A stretch of 64,000 bases of DNA, from assembly GCA_003439945.1 (NCBI GenBank), contig QVRM01001807.1:84501-148500 (forward strand), read 5' to 3'. Shown here piece by piece: positions 44,015 to 55,878 of the stretch; within the stretch, counting starts at the first letter, position 1; each line of letters opens with the position of its first letter. This stretch comes from Dermanyssus gallinae. Taxonomy: Eukaryota > Arthropoda > Arachnida > Mesostigmata > Dermanyssidae. The translations under genes were made by a program, and so were the position numbers. The notes below the pieces were generated by a model. That model was not told the origin of the DNA. It saw only the letters and a program-made list of their open reading frames with translations, and searched no databases.

Positions 44015-45470
44015 TATGATGTAAGAGATTTGAGCTTCTCTGCAAGAGGAAAGAGGGCCAAGAGAGGCTTTAGGGCCTCTGCAATCGTCTTTAAGGTTGC
44101 TGCCAAATCAGGACTGATGCCCTCTAACATCCGAGCGACGTCTGTTAAAGCGCCTCCGACATCCCTGCGCGACGTCTTGGTATGGATGTTTCTCTTCGTA
44201 ATCAATTTAGAAGCGCGTCGCGGCCGAACTTGGCGACTCCTGTATGCCTTGGCTCGCTTTTGTTCGGGCTTTGGTAATGGTCGCGGATTAGGAAGAAGCA
44301 GCTAAGGCGAGGTGCTTTCTTGCATGGCAGATATGCCCCTGAGAACTGCTGCGTGGGAAGCTTTGCTGCTTTTGGAACAGTTAGTTTGTGCGTCTTCTGC
44401 GACTGTGGCTGTGACATCAGGTCTCTCCGTGATCGATGCACTCGGGTGCGTTGCCTTAACTTGCTGAAGAACTCTCGCCTCCATGATGATCCTGTTACGT
44501 TCACGGAGATAAGCCACACGCAGACAAGAATGCAATCCGGCCGCGTGGGGGCCACCACAGTTGACACATCTCGATTGTTTGGTGCAACTGGACGCCAGAT
44601 GATCAGAACCTCCACATTTCTTGCAGGCCTTGAGAAAAGTGCACCTGTCCGCTAGATGCCCCACTCGTTGACAATTGTAGCATAACTTTGGTTGATCAGG
44701 CTCCAGCACGACTGAGTGGGTCTTGTACCCCAGGAAGACAGATACAGGCGGTTGACGGTCAAACGTCAGGATCACCTTGCTGAGTGGGGTTTTACCAGCG
44801 TGACCTGTGCGGAATAACCGTCGAGCGTGCACCACGCAGCAATCTGCTAGCTCTTCGCGTATCTCGTCGTCTGTAAATGCGACATCGACGCCTTGAATTC
44901 TCGCCTTAAATTAGGTTAGAGCTGGGCAGGTCACCGTGACGGGTATCGACCCTATTGCGGAAAGTTGCGTAAGCTTTCTGGCCGCATCCTCTGATTTGAC
45001 CCATACGGATATAGCGGCTTTACTGCTTGATATCTTGCAGTCGGGGCAATTGGAATAAATAGCCTTACATAACTGCAGCAATGTGCTATCAGCAAACTCC
45101 TTTGAAGCAGGATCCTTGTTTGGTTTTCTCCGTATGACTACCTTAAAGGCGTTGAATAGACCACTAGACGCATCTACTCTCAGTTTGTCCAACTGACGCT
45201 GCTCGCGAGATAGAGTTTTCTGCTCACGCTTAGACACCACCAACGTGAATGGTTCGTCAGGTTCATCGCAACTTGTAACTTTTTTCGCTTACACCCTGGT
45301 GTTGCACCTTCTTCTTGAATCTCCGTGGTTTCGGCACTGCTACTGGGGTCGACTTGTGATACTTCAGAGGATGCGCCACAAGCTTTGTTGCCGACTGGCT
45401 TCGAGACACCGGTTTGTGCCGCAATTGGTGTCTCTTTGGCAATTGTGCTTCTGAGTCTGGAGATATCCAA
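44014..45470 (-). pseudogene. RLE-E ORF1, gag-like CCHC protein
   Basis: Extends RLE-A ORF1 at the N-terminus: MDISRLRSTIAKETP opens a Ser/Thr-rich region, then a basic coiled-coil-like stretch (KREQKTLSREQRQLDKLRVD) and a domain with CPDCKISSSKAAISVWVKSE. Knuckles CYNCQRVGHLADRC, CKKCGGSDHLASSC and CVNCGGPHAAGLHSC follow, then LRERNRIIMEARVLQQVKA and the Leu-rich C-terminal helix (LKPLLALFPLAEKL). At least three frame changes (near 45245, 44900 and 44290) break it. The TAA stop overlaps the ORF2 ATG as TAATG (44012-44016). Confidence 0.8.
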
Positions 45471-45519
45471 ACTACCAGGCGGCTTACTGCCGCTGGATTC
45501 CCGTGCTTATAAATGGACA

Positions 45520-45625
45520 AAAAAATAATAATGATTAATTTAAAAAAATGCCACTTGTGGGAGTTGAACCGAGGCTTCACAGATGACAGTCGCAGACGCT
45601 ACCACCGGGTTACGGCAACTCCACA
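45520..45625 (-). repeat. tRNA-like unit, probable SINE
   Basis: On the minus strand an A-box-like TAACCCGGTGGT (45601-45612) and a B box GGTTCAACTCC (45560-45570) are followed by a T/A-rich tail (45520-45550). No clean acceptor stem, so a SINE head rather than a tRNA gene. Confidence 0.45.
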
Positions 45626-45999
45626 AATTAGTCCACACGTAAGCAGTAGCGATCGCCGCCGCAGGTTGGCCACAACCGTATGGCTAGCAATGACGTTGGC
45701 AAATCGAACACAGTTGTCAGAAAGCCCTGAAAGAGTCAGAACCCCCTGAAGAGTAACCAGAGTGCCTCGAGGCGTACGTTGTGCACCGTTCGAACACTCA
45801 CTATGGAAAGTCTAGATGATGCAATTATCACCACGAAATTCACAGTCAAGCCTCTCGTAATAGTGGATTTTACGGGAGCCAACACAAAACACGACCGAAC
45901 TCAACCGCATCGAACGGTGACAAATAAAATATTATATTATTATTATTATTATTGACTACTACAGCAGATGACACGGTTAGCGCTTTAAAGCATCTACCT
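45626..45999 (+). other. Possible 3' tail of an unidentified retroelement; no gene
   Basis: A short frame (MESLDDAIITTKFTVKPLVI..., from 45801) has no recognised similarity. It runs into GACAAATAAAATATTATATT followed by ATT repeats (to 45954), which resembles the 3' end of the RLE family. Confidence 0.3.
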
Positions 46000-46009
46000 C
46001 GACTATGCT

Positions 46010-47036
46010 TCAATAGGTCAAACTCCTTCGTTCCACGGCATTTGTAATTTTGATATTACTGGCTGGAGATATCGAGAGCAACCCAGGCCCCTTATGTGTC
46101 ACTTGTGTTGGTCATATTCAGCAAGTAGAAGACCCCTGTTTGTGAGGGCTGCAATAAATCTCTCTACACTCATTGTGCATATCAAATACCTGATCGGTAC
46201 ATTACAAACTGCAAGTCAATGCTGTTAGTTACTGTTACCGCAGCAACTAACAGCATATTTGTAAAGACCAACTGTGGCTGCGTCAGCAATCTACATTCAC
46301 TCTAGCAAAAATTGACGAATTAACAAAAAACCGTCAATAAGTTAGTCGCTGGCAATATAAACAGCACCATTGCCACAACCCCAGCCGTCCACCGGGCCAG
46401 CAACTATCAACCAGCGCTGAAACGACAACAAACATTGCAAACGTGCAGAAGCAATGCTCAGCCAAGCTTGCATGCAAAAATCAACACCGGAACCTCTTGA
46501 CGTCTACTTATTCAAGATGTGCCAAAACAACATCAAAGCCGCAGCGGTACGTTCACACTAAATAGAGGACCCTAGAATGCATGGCTGACAGTTGGAAAAG
46601 AAGGACACGTGACGAATTGTGAACAACGTGCAACTATTGGCACGAACAAACTGACGGATCTGATAGTTGTAAACGTTCAAGGCGTGTCTAAAAGACCTTG
46701 CATGAAAGCGTTATTTGTAAGCCGTCTTAATTTGTCACATACATGTGAGGACATACAACAATATGTAGCACGGATAGTGGGTAAGGATGTGGATCTTAAA
46801 GTGACCAAAATTTCAGGTATGAACCAGGCGTTTTATAATCGTTTTCATATAAATATAAGAGCCAACAAATTGAATGAACTACTGGATCCTGGGATGTAGT
46901 CGGAAGAGATACATTTTCGCCCTTTTCTCGGACAACTACAATTATTTAAAATATACGGCGCAGAGAAAACGACGACCGCAGGAAGTAAGCGCTGCAGACA
47001 CACTGAAGAAGATGACGATATTACAATGATAGATCT
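46010..47036 (+). pseudogene. Element F ORF1: leader, 2A-like motif, PHD-like finger, RRM-like domain
   Basis: A hydrophobic leader (AFVILILLA) runs into GDIESNPGP (46065-46091), then LCVTCVGHIQQVEDPC, the start of a PHD-like zinc finger. After a TGA and a frame change it continues with a degraded finger. A later open frame (46609-46899) encodes the RNA-binding domain (KALFVSRLNLSHTCEDIQQY ... GMNQAFYNRFHINI ... LLDPG), equivalent to ALFVSRLELSHSADALKEY in G. The last part reads KRCRHTEEDD. 2A peptides make the ribosome skip one peptide bond, releasing the leader from the downstream protein. The reading is supported by the homologue in G, but this copy is not translatable as a whole. Confidence 0.72.
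46065..46091 (+). other. 2A-like ribosome-skipping motif (GDIESNPGP)
   Basis: Fits the D-x-E-x-N-P-G-P consensus of 2A peptides, with the skip expected between the final Gly and Pro. It sits straight after a hydrophobic helix, as in the 2A motifs known from APE-type retrotransposons. The homologous position in G (56806-56832) reads GDVEVNPVP, in which the essential Gly is lost. Confidence 0.75.
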
Positions 47037-47129
47037 TTGAAATATTGACAAGTGGCGTCGAAGCAGCCCGTAAAACAGCAAATACACACACAGAACCAAT
47101 ACAGGCGTTTGTTGTGAAACGTTAAATCT

Positions 47130-47357
47130 TTAGAATCATTATATAATAAGTCACGCGAATACGACTTTTTTAACATAGATATAATGTTTTTAACCGAAAC
47201 GTTTGCGACAAACATAGCCAGTATAAATCAGTTCACACAACACAAAGTATATCATGGATTTGCACTACATTTTCAAGGCAGAGGCCGACCCAAATGGGGT
47301 GTGGCCATTGTCGTCAGAACTACACTGACAGAGTACGTCATGAAAATGATGCAAGAC
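47130..47357 (+). pseudogene. Element F ORF2, endonuclease N-terminus
   Basis: Contains IDIMFLTETF and GRGRPKWGVAIVVRT, equivalent to YDIIFLTETF and GRGRPKWGVCIGVRT in G. It ends in DLKEL at the border with element H. The sequel is found at 51826, where YYLVCVYSTPDRQ continues it. Confidence 0.72.
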
Positions 47358-50249
47358 CTTAAAGAACTCAAAACAGTGTTCAGCTCACAGCACAACAACT
47401 GGCGGACGCCGAAGGCAAGATAACAAAGCAAACGCAACCACAACTAGTAATATGCCAATTGAACTGCGAAGGATTTCGAAGCATGAGAGAGTCTGGACTA
47501 TGTAACTAACTATCAGGATTCGACGCCGTTGTCCTGACAGAAACGTTTTCCGTTCAACGTTTTGATGTCCCCGCGTATTCGAGTTTTCACTGTTGCTCTC
47601 AACAAGTCGCTCGCGGTCGTCCCACAGGTGGCGTATCTGTTCTTACTGGTCCTCGCCTTGGAAACATGAACCTGCTCTACCCAGAGAATAATGTTGCAGT
47701 CCTTTCGTCATCCACACTTTTGTTGCTTGCCATGTTCAGCAGTGCTAACTCGGGAAGCGGTGCCAGTACAGACTAATTTCTGGAGAAGATTAGCATTGCT
47801 ATGAGCTTCGTTGGCGTTGGACAGACAGTACTGCAAGCTGGGGATCTCAGTTGTCGGCTGGAGCAAGACTCCCGAGCGAACGGACTACCGCTCTGTTAGA
47901 GTCACTCGATGTATACGGTTTGTGGGTGCGTACCGATAGGGGCACTCCCACTTAATATGCCGATGCCAACCTGCAACGTGTTGGCTCTATGGGGAAAACG
48001 GGATGCTCAACAATCGACATTTTTGCAACTTCTGCCCCACCAGATTGTGTGACATATGAAGGGCCGGCTTTTCGTGTCTTACTGACATGGATTAAGAAAC
48101 ATATCCCCGTGGTTATCAAGCTCTCTATTAAATCGATTAGTGCTAATAAACGACGCACCGGTGTAGGGAAGCGCCTTGATAACAACATGGTTATTTCGCT
48201 GCTTTCTCGGATTAACCCTGACAGGCCACAGCACAGTCCCATTGATAAGGCAATAGCTGAGGCCACCAGGTGTTCTTATAAACCTATAAAGCGTTCTTAT
48301 AAACTCAGCTTCTAAATCGCTACCAAATATGCGGCGCTCTCCACGCTGGTACGACAGTGATTGCTTTGCGCGGAGGCAAATTCTACTTAGAGTCCTCCAA
48401 CAAACGTCTTATGACCTAGCTGCGGCGGCTATTTACTCAATCACACGACAGCATTATCGGAAGCTTCAAGACTTCAAGAGGCGGTCATTTGCCGACCAAC
48501 AAGAACGCCTCCTAGAACAAGAACCCCACCTCATTACACGTCGGCCTCACAACTTTACGAGCTGTCCAATCCTATCTGAAAAACTCTTGGGCTACTTTAG
48601 AGCAGCTTTCACCCACGCGGATACTGTACCTCTCGAGATTCCTATTTCATACGAGCTCGAAGCTCCCAAAAGATTTTTCGCTGATGCTCTTGATGAACTG
48701 TTTAGTCTAGACGAAGTCAATGTTGCCCTCGCTCGTACACGAAATAACAAGGCATTTGGGCCAGATCTTGTAAGGAATGAACACCTTCGGCAGGGACATC
48801 TCCTTGCGCCTATATGGCAGTCTCTTTTTAACAGAAGAGTAGCATGGCTTCAGGACCGGCGGTTCCACTATCTCAGTCTGCGAAGTACTTCTGGAGCAGA
48901 TCACAATCTCATTAAACCGAAAAAAAACTTCCTTTGTTTGCGGTTTTTATTTATTTGAAATCTGCCTTCGACATCGCACTTTGTGACATTGTCTTAAAGA
49001 AGTTGGGACAGGCTGGAGTTGCACCACGAATGCTCAATCTACTCTGCGCACTTCTGAAGGCTAACTAAATTATCCTCGATGATAGTGTGTACGAGCATAA
49101 CACGCTTGATCAGACGACTGGGTGTCCGCAAGGCGACAATCTCAGCCCATTGCTATTTATAACGTTACTCAGTGATCTGCTACGCATCATGAAAGAGCGG
49201 CACTCAACGGTCATGACCTTGCTCTACGCAGATGATCTGGTAATATTCAGCAGAATCCGTACGGACCTGCATGCTGCTCTTTGCACACTTGATGAATATT
49301 TCTCACAGAATGGCCTCATAGTAAACGTATCAAAAACCAAGGCTGTTAAGTTTCGACGTGGCGGGCAACGAGCCCGCGCAGATAAACTGCGATTTTACGG
49401 TAAACAAGTGCAGTTTGTAGAGACCGTTTGCTACCTTGGGGTAATTTTGTCATCTCGTGGTACAACTTTTTCACAACATGTAACTGAGCGTTGTAAAAAA
49501 GCGCTTATCGCGGCAGCGGGTATCAGAAACCCAACACAGTTGTCCGTTTAGACGGCCATGACGTTATTCACGCTCAAAGTGGCATCCGTAGCTGCTTACG
49601 GTATTCAAATGTCTTGGAAACATCTTAGCACTTCGCAGTTATGGCAGTTGAATAGGGTGAAGCCAGCTTTCTTGAAGCGAGTACTTGGCCTTCCGTCAAA
49701 TTCGCGCAACAGAATAGTATACATGCTCGCGGGTTCAATTAAATTTATTGATGAACTTGTAGACCGCTTTAATTTGCCGCAGACAGTCGCCCTGGAAACT
49801 TTTTGGCATGAGTATTCTCAAAAAGTGTCTCTTATTCCCAGAGACTTTTATCTATCACCAGCTATGACAAACCAGGCCTGGAAGGACTTTCTTCGGCCAT
49901 GTCGTCACCTTGCTACTCGCTACAGTGTTCACGGATTTTATCATCTACTATGCCGGTCTGCTGGGTTTCATAAACCCAAGCAGGACTGCAAATGCCGTCA
50001 TTGTGGCGGTCCATATCCCCTATACTACCTACCTGATTGTACGGAATCCGTGTCGCTTTCACAGCTTCAGCGAGAATGTTCATAATTTATTTTTACCATG
50101 TTTGTTATATATATCATGTTCGTATTTACATACCCAGACAGGGTACATTTTAAATAAATGAAATTGCCGTCAGAACGGCAGGGTGCTTATACTTACTTAG
50201 ATGTACTGCAAGAGAAATAGTGCTAGAACTAGAAGTACATTTTATAAAT
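47358..50249 (+). mobile_element. Element H: APE-type non-LTR retrotransposon nested in F
   Basis: Plus-strand element of the S/Q1/J/T group. It has endonuclease, reverse transcriptase, C-terminal zinc motif and a 3' UTR with AATAAA-like sequences (TTTTAAATAAATG near 50150). It interrupts the F endonuclease. The exact borders and any target duplication could not be fixed. Confidence 0.75.
47430..50085 (+). pseudogene. Element H ORF2: endonuclease, reverse transcriptase, zinc motif
   Basis: The endonuclease opens QLNCEGF and has AVVLTETF; several stops follow. The linker region (48329-48900) has PRWYDSDCFARRQILLRVLQ and FGPDLVRNEHLRQG. After WQSLFN a deletion removes motifs up to the segment before A; a degraded KSAFDIALCDI remains (near 48958). 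Then come TGCPQGDNLSPLLFITLLSD (motif B), LLYADDLVIFSRI (motif C intact) and VKFRRGGQRARAD. A TAG at 49550 precedes the thumb. The C-terminus has HGFYHLLCRSAGFHK and CKCRHCG. Not functional. Confidence 0.82.
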
Positions 50250-50265
50250 AATATAATAAATATAT

Positions 50266-51809
50266 ATTTTGTTTTATTAACACCCAAACTGGGTAAATGT
50301 GTTTATGTTACATCAAAATGTTTCGAGACGCCAACAATCTAGCGTTTTGCTAGTTCTGCTATAGACCTAACCGCCGGGCATACCGCGGCGTGGTATCGAT
50401 CACATTTGCTCCAGCATTGTTTGCATTGACATTCATCCTGTGGTTCATGAAAACCCTCCACGTTGCACAGAACGTGATGAAATCCGTGAGCTGCAAAGGC
50501 CGTCGTTAGATGTCGATCTATTGCACCGCTACCCCGCCATTCAGTGCTCGTCATTGCTGCTGTTCCATAAATACCTATGTCCACCTCACTAATTTTGGTT
50601 TCCCAGTTTCGCATATAAACTTCAAAGGCGCACGTTTTCTTCAGATTAAATCGTTTTTGTAGTTCTTCCGTCAGCAGCGGGCCACCCTCCAAGACGTGAA
50701 CAATTCTATTCCTGCATGTATTCGAAAGCGCAAAAACCCTCTTTACAAAGAAAAACCTCACCCCATCAATTAAACGCAATTCGCCTACTCCCAACTTATC
50801 CCATATTAGTGGAATGCCGTATGCGGCTATGGGTGCTATCTGTATCCCGAAAAGAGCAATTGCTGCATGAACTGAAAGCATATGTGGCCATTTAATTGCC
50901 ACAGCTGCGATGGTGGCCTTTCTGACCCTCTCCTGGATGTGTAATCGAAAACTGCTACCGCTTGTTGACAAGGTTATGCCTAGGTATGTAAATTTGTTTA
51001 CAAATTTAATTTCTGTTCCCCTGACTTGGATCACGTCACCCCTGGCCATACCCTTCGGAACTTCATAGCTACTGTCTTTCCCCAGTTAACCTTCAAGCCC
51101 TTCTCATCCATGAATGTAACTAGTCGATTCATGGCTTGTTTCACCCTGAAAAGGCTGCCACTAAAGATGACCACATCATCAGCGTACAGTAAGATTCTGG
51201 CTCACTCTTGGGTCCAGCCCGCCCTTATCCACTCTGGTAGTCCACCCAAAAGTACGGAAATCAGCAATGGGCTCAGTCCATCGTCCTGTGCGACGCCTGT
51301 GGTTTGAGCCACTTCTCCCGCAATACCGACCCCGTTATCAATCTGCACCGTGTTCTGCTTTAACATATTAATAAGTAACCTCAGAACTGCTCCCGGCACT
51401 CCCGATTTTGCCAACTCTTCAACTATTTTATCCCTTGGCGCTATGTCAAACGCTGCCTTTAAATCTACAAACACCGCATATATACAACTTCTTGGCCTAG
51501 ACAGCGTTTCCCAGATTGCTCCCAGCAGCTCCTGAATTGCTGAGTAGGTTGATTTTCCTTTCCTAAATCCATACTGCTCCTCCTGTATTACCCCCCGCTC
51601 CTCCAAAAATGACCCCAGTTTTCTAGCTATTATTCCCGAAAATATTTTATACGGACAGCTTTTTATTGCTATTCCCCTCCACGCTTCCGGTTCAGTTTCT
51701 ACTCCCTTTCCTTTTGGAATGACTATTAAAGTTGCTTTCCTCCAGGCCTCTGGAATTTCCCCCTTGTTTAAACATTCATTGAATAAGGCTTGCCAGCAAG
51801 GTGCGAGAC
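50266..51809 (-). mobile_element. Element J: near-identical inverted relative of Q1
   Basis: Minus-strand, 5'-truncated. It is flanked by a 16-nt target duplication AATATAATAAATATAT (50250-50265 and 51810-51825). It matches Q1 from 21632 to about 23150 with few differences. It is inserted at the border of H and the second F segment, so it is younger than both. Confidence 0.92.
50339..51809 (-). pseudogene. Element J ORF2: reverse transcriptase with intact YADD
   Basis: Begins CWQALFNECLNKGEIPEAW. It holds QYGFRKGKSTYSA, YAVFVDLKAAFDIAPRD (motif A), TGVAQDDGLSPLLISVLLGG (motif B, with Asp for Gly) and ILLYADDVVIFSGS (motif C). An 11-nt stretch absent from Q1 introduces TGA and a frame change just before motif C (about 51195-51205). 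A second frame change lies near 51050, before MARGDVIQVRG. The C-terminus HGFHHVLCNVEGFHE and CQCKQCW is complete. Where Q1 has YADY, this copy has YADD, so Q1 carries the later mutation. Confidence 0.88.
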
Positions 51810-51825
51810 AATATAATAAATATAT

Positions 51826-53130
51826 TACCTGGTATGCGTCTATAGTACACCAGATAGGCAGCCCGCTGATACAATACACGATGTTGAAAACGCAATGAGC
51901 TATTGTAAAAATACAAATAAGCACATTGCTATAGGGGGCGACTTTAATTGCGTCCTGTTAAAAGATAACGCACAACGCGCATCTTTTATATCAGGCATAC
52001 ATGAGCTTGGGTTGCAAATTGAAAACAACAAAAATGAGGCTTCGTACGCCAGCTGGAATCGAAGAAGTTCGGTCGATGTGGTACTAACCTTAGCACAGCA
52101 GCCGCAATCAATAATCAGCAAAATGCACTCAACGCCCTCAGCTTATTATAAACACTATAAAGTAACGTTAAATTTGCACCGAGTCAACAAGCCTAATGCA
52201 TCTTCAGCACACACCCTCAGCCGCTCCCTAAACCCCCAGATATTACAGGAAGCACTACAGCTCATTCAGCCAACAGACGATATCAATAGCACTGAAAGAG
52301 CTATTCGGTGGGCAATCCAGATTTCATGCGCGCGGAAACCGTTACACAAAACCACTACGCGCAAACCATGGTTTGATGAAGAGTGCAAAGCCAAAAAATA
52401 CAATATCTGCAGTCACACGGATTTTAGCCCGAAAGGATTACCTCGGCTCACTGGCTTGAAACGGAGTTTTAAAAAGATTAAACAAACAAAGGAACAAGCA
52501 TATGAGATCATTCAACGCGTGACACGCGTACAGCAAAGTGCTAGAAAACCATGGATACTACTCCAAAAACGACCGACTCCACCAAATGCACTAATCAATG
52601 ACAATGAATGGATACTTTATTTTGCGCGCCTATACGGTGATGACCTCCTACTATCTCCGAGAGAGAATACTTGTGATTATTGAGCATTTACAAAAGAAGA
52701 GGTCGCCAATGTTATTAAATCCAAAAAAATGGTAAGTCTGCGGGTCCCGACCAAATTGTGTATGAACATATAAAAATAAATATATATTTTCTGTGCCCGC
52801 CATTAACCAAATTATACAACGCAGGTCTACGCAGCGGCAAAAATACCAGAATAATGGAGAAAAGGCTTCTTGCAGCCATTTACAAAATGAAGGGAAAAGC
52901 AACCGACCCAACTACCGCGGAATTGCACTTATTAGCATCGTTTATAAAATGTTAATTTCAATTGTTGTAGAACGCTTATATGACGCCATAGCTCCAGATA
53001 TAATATCAGAGGCACAACATGGATTCCTAAGAGGGCGATCTATATCGGATGCCATATGTTAACAGGCCAGTAGCACAGAAAGCTGGAGTTGACCAGGGTG
53101 ACTGCGCAAGCCCGTTCCTCTTTATTCAAT
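51826..53130 (+). pseudogene. Element F, segment 2: ORF2 endonuclease, linker and part of RT
   Basis: Continues F after H and J: YYLVCVYSTPDRQPADTIHD, then IAIGGDFNCVLLKD (catalytic Asp and Asn), RRSSVDVVLTL, the linker KPWFDEECKAKK and ARKPWILLQKRPTPPNALIN. The reverse transcriptase begins (YRGIALISIVYKMLISIVVE, EAQHGFLRGRSISDAIC). It then jumps across a deletion to KAGVDQGDCASPFLF (motif B), so motif A is missing. G starts just beyond. The frame is open from 51895 to 52683. Confidence 0.8.
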
Positions 53131-53207
53131 TCAGCATTTATTTCATCACAAAATTGGTAGACAGTTGATTCAATTCTCACAAGGTGTCACAAAGTGACTT
53201 TTTGGTC

Positions 53208-55848
53208 TTACAATATAATTTCAACTTTGGATGATAAGGACGTTCCACATTCTTCAATATTAAAACAGCTTGCCTTCATGCATATGTAATGGTGGTACCC
53301 GTGCCAGGTTATTCGGCAGATTAGCGAGCGGTTCCTTTGCATGGCTCCTTTCCATCTACGTGAAGAAAAGGCCGGGCCATCAGTATCATTCTCAGCTACA
53401 AATTTTAACTTTCTGTTTTCTCTGTAGGCTCGATATGAGTCTAGAATGTGCGGTGCAAATGGTGCGTTACTAAGTGCTAGGTTTTCAATAAGTGTTCTCT
53501 CTCCGCACATCTCTAAGGCAAGTGTTGCCGACGCGCACTTTGGGAGCCGCAAAACACGCTTAACATGTCTGGCCTTTAGCATGTCTAGACTTTTTAGATG
53601 GCTGAGGGTCAGGTATGGTGCAATTGTGGAAAGGCAGTATGTTGCTACAGGGAGTACTTTGATTTTATAGCTGTTTTTACGTCCACATCGTGCATATTGC
53701 CTAACAAAAACATTGCAGACGTAGCTTTTGCTTGTATCTCTTCAATATGTCTGCTAAAAGAGAGCCCGGGGGTTAGTGTGACGCCTAGATACGAGAAGTG
53801 ACTAACTAATTTGAGTGGTTGTCCATATACTGACAGATCATGATCCCTGGCCGCGTATGACCCTCCTCTGCTAAAGCGTAAGACCTGTGACTTTTCCGCG
53901 TTAATCTTGAGCTTGTTTTCTTCGCACCACTTCGCAGTTTCGTTGAGGTAAAACTGTAGATGGTTTACGAGATTTTCCTAAAATGACTAAATCGTCAGCA
54001 TAAAATGCAAAACGGGCTTTAAGATTACGCAGTAAGTCCGCGAGCCCAGTCACGTACAAAGTAAAAAGAAATGGGCTAGCTGAGTCTCCCTGGGCTACCC
54101 CGATGGGTTGTGTTACGGGTGTTTGTACATAGTGTTCGCCGTTTTTCACCCAAATTATATTGTGCGCTAATATATTATGAACGAGATTAAAAAGGGGCCT
54201 GTTATGTTAAAACGTTTGCGAAGAGTGTCTAATAAACGATCCCTTGGCAGGCAATCGAAAGCAGTTTGAAAATCTATAAACGCAGCGTATGTCATTTTCT
54301 TGTTAGAAAGGCGTTGTGATACATGGTTTAAAACAAACTCAACTGCATCTGACGTCGATCGCCTCTTTAAAAAACCGTATTGTTCTGCTGGAACTGTGTC
54401 TTCTACGCACGGGTACAGTCGATTAACAATGAGCGACGTTAATATCTTGTAAAGGACGCTTGTAAGTGCTATGCCCCTGTAGTTCTTTGGGTCAGTTGCA
54501 TCTCCCTTTCGCTTAAATAAAGGCTGTAGATAGCTTTGCCGCCACTCATCGGGAATTTTGCCTTGTCGAACACATTCATTGTATAGTTTTGTCACAATAG
54601 GGCATAAAGCGTCAATATTAGACTTCAGGTGTTCATTAAGAATACGATCGGGTCCTGCTGATTTCCCGTTTTGCTTCGATATAATTGCGGTTTGGACTTC
54701 GTCTTCAGTAAAATCAACAATTCTTCTAAAAGGTCTTGATCTAGCAATATGACGTCTCTCGTAAATAGATTAGTAAAGTGGGCTACCCACTCTTCGTCAT
54801 TTATCAATGGGTTTGAAGGTACTGGTCTCCTTGGAAGAAGTAGCCATGGTTTCCGAACGCTTTCCGAAATTAGCCTAATGCGTTGTTGTTCCTCGTAATA
54901 CCGTTTCTTTTCTTTTTTCATACATCTAAATATTCGTTTTAATTCTGCTAGTTGTTGAAGTTCAGTTGACGTTGTGGGTTTATACAGACAGATCACCTTC
55001 TTTATTTGTCGACACTCCTTGTCAAACCACGGCTTGTGTCTCTGCAGTCTCACGTTCTTTGGTTTTGCAGCCGTGTGCATAGACCACTTAATCGTTTTTT
55101 TAATGTATTTCTGTGCCGTAGGCCACTTGTAGTGCTTGTTCCAGTATATGGACATCCAATGAGCGAGATGGTCGATTGATTATAGGTGTCGCCGTTTCTT
55201 GTCTTCTGTGCAATTTGAACTCCACTTTACAGTGCTTGCGGTGTGCCGATTGTATTACGGTAAGATCAAAGATAGCCTCGACCGTTTGTGGTATCGATGA
55301 TAAAACAATATCAACCGCGCTGTATTCCAGCTATAATATGTTGGGTCATTGCATTTATTATAAATGCTTAATCTAAGTTCGTTGACCGTAGCTTTGAAAC
55401 TTTCTTGCCTGGCTCCTTGTGTTAAATCACAGTTAAAATCACCACCTATAATTATATTTTAATTTACATTTGTGCAGATTTCCATGCAATTACCTATGTC
55501 CTGTACTATTTGATGGACGGTCCGTTCAGGTGGGCTATAAACACATATAAGATAGTAATCGATTAGTTCTAGTACAATCTGCCTGGCGGTGCTACGAAGA
55601 AGCTTGGCATGCTCCTTCGTTCGCACGCCTATGCACACGCCCCACTTTGGTCGTCCCCGGCCCTCTGATTTAGTCGCTAGTCCATGAAACATTTTATGAC
55701 TTATAAAAGGGGTGCGTGTAAAATCAGTTTCAAATGTCTCGGTTAAAAATATTATGTCATAGTCACTAAACATATTCTCTCCTGACGTTCGGTACAGACT
55801 ATTTAGGGACTCTACATTCCATAAAAGACATTTTGATGACACTGTCAT
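53208..55848 (-). pseudogene. Element G ORF2: APE endonuclease and reverse transcriptase
   Basis: Starts MTVSSKCLLWNVESLNS (catalytic Asn), with IIFLTETFETD and GRGRPKWGVCIGVR. The linker holds HKPWFDKECRQIKK and VRKPWLLLPRRPVPSNPLIN. The reverse transcriptase reads NYRGIALTSVLYKILTSLIV, AEQYGFLKRRSTSDAVEFVL, YAAFIDFQTAFDCLPRDRLL (motif A), IGVAQGDSASPFLFTLYVTG (motif B) and RFAFYADDLVILGK (motif C intact). The thumb reads KRVLRLPKCASATLALEMCG, and the C-terminus keeps HGYHHYICMKAS. Frame changes near 55450, 54620, 54160 and 53900 break it. All catalytic motifs survive. Confidence 0.84.
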
Positions 55849-55878
55849 CGAGTTCCGATTTCCGGACGTAATATCGAG

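Larger units (their letters stand above)
41036..45535 (-). mobile_element. RLE-E: R2-like two-ORF non-LTR retrotransposon
   Basis: The longest RLE copy: ORF1 from its N-terminal region (about 45470) and a complete but broken ORF2. The 3' UTR of about 105 nt ends in a TAA-repeat tail (41036-41052). The 3' end abuts the R1 5'-UTR fragment. The 5' end is next to a tRNA-like unit. Confidence 0.85.
46000..47357 (+). mobile_element. Element F, segment 1: CR1-like non-LTR element (ORF1 and start of ORF2)
   Basis: The upstream piece of an old element whose other pieces are 51826-53130 and 57120-57760. It was split by H, J and G. It carries ORF1 with a 2A-like motif and RNA-binding domain, and the first part of the endonuclease. 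The protein aligns with element G all along. Confidence 0.75.

Noticed and set aside
43990..44030. TAATG overlap as a sign of a bacterial operon
   Set aside because: The flanking genes are a gag and an R2-like polymerase, and the window contains introns and SINEs; the overlap belongs to the retroelement.
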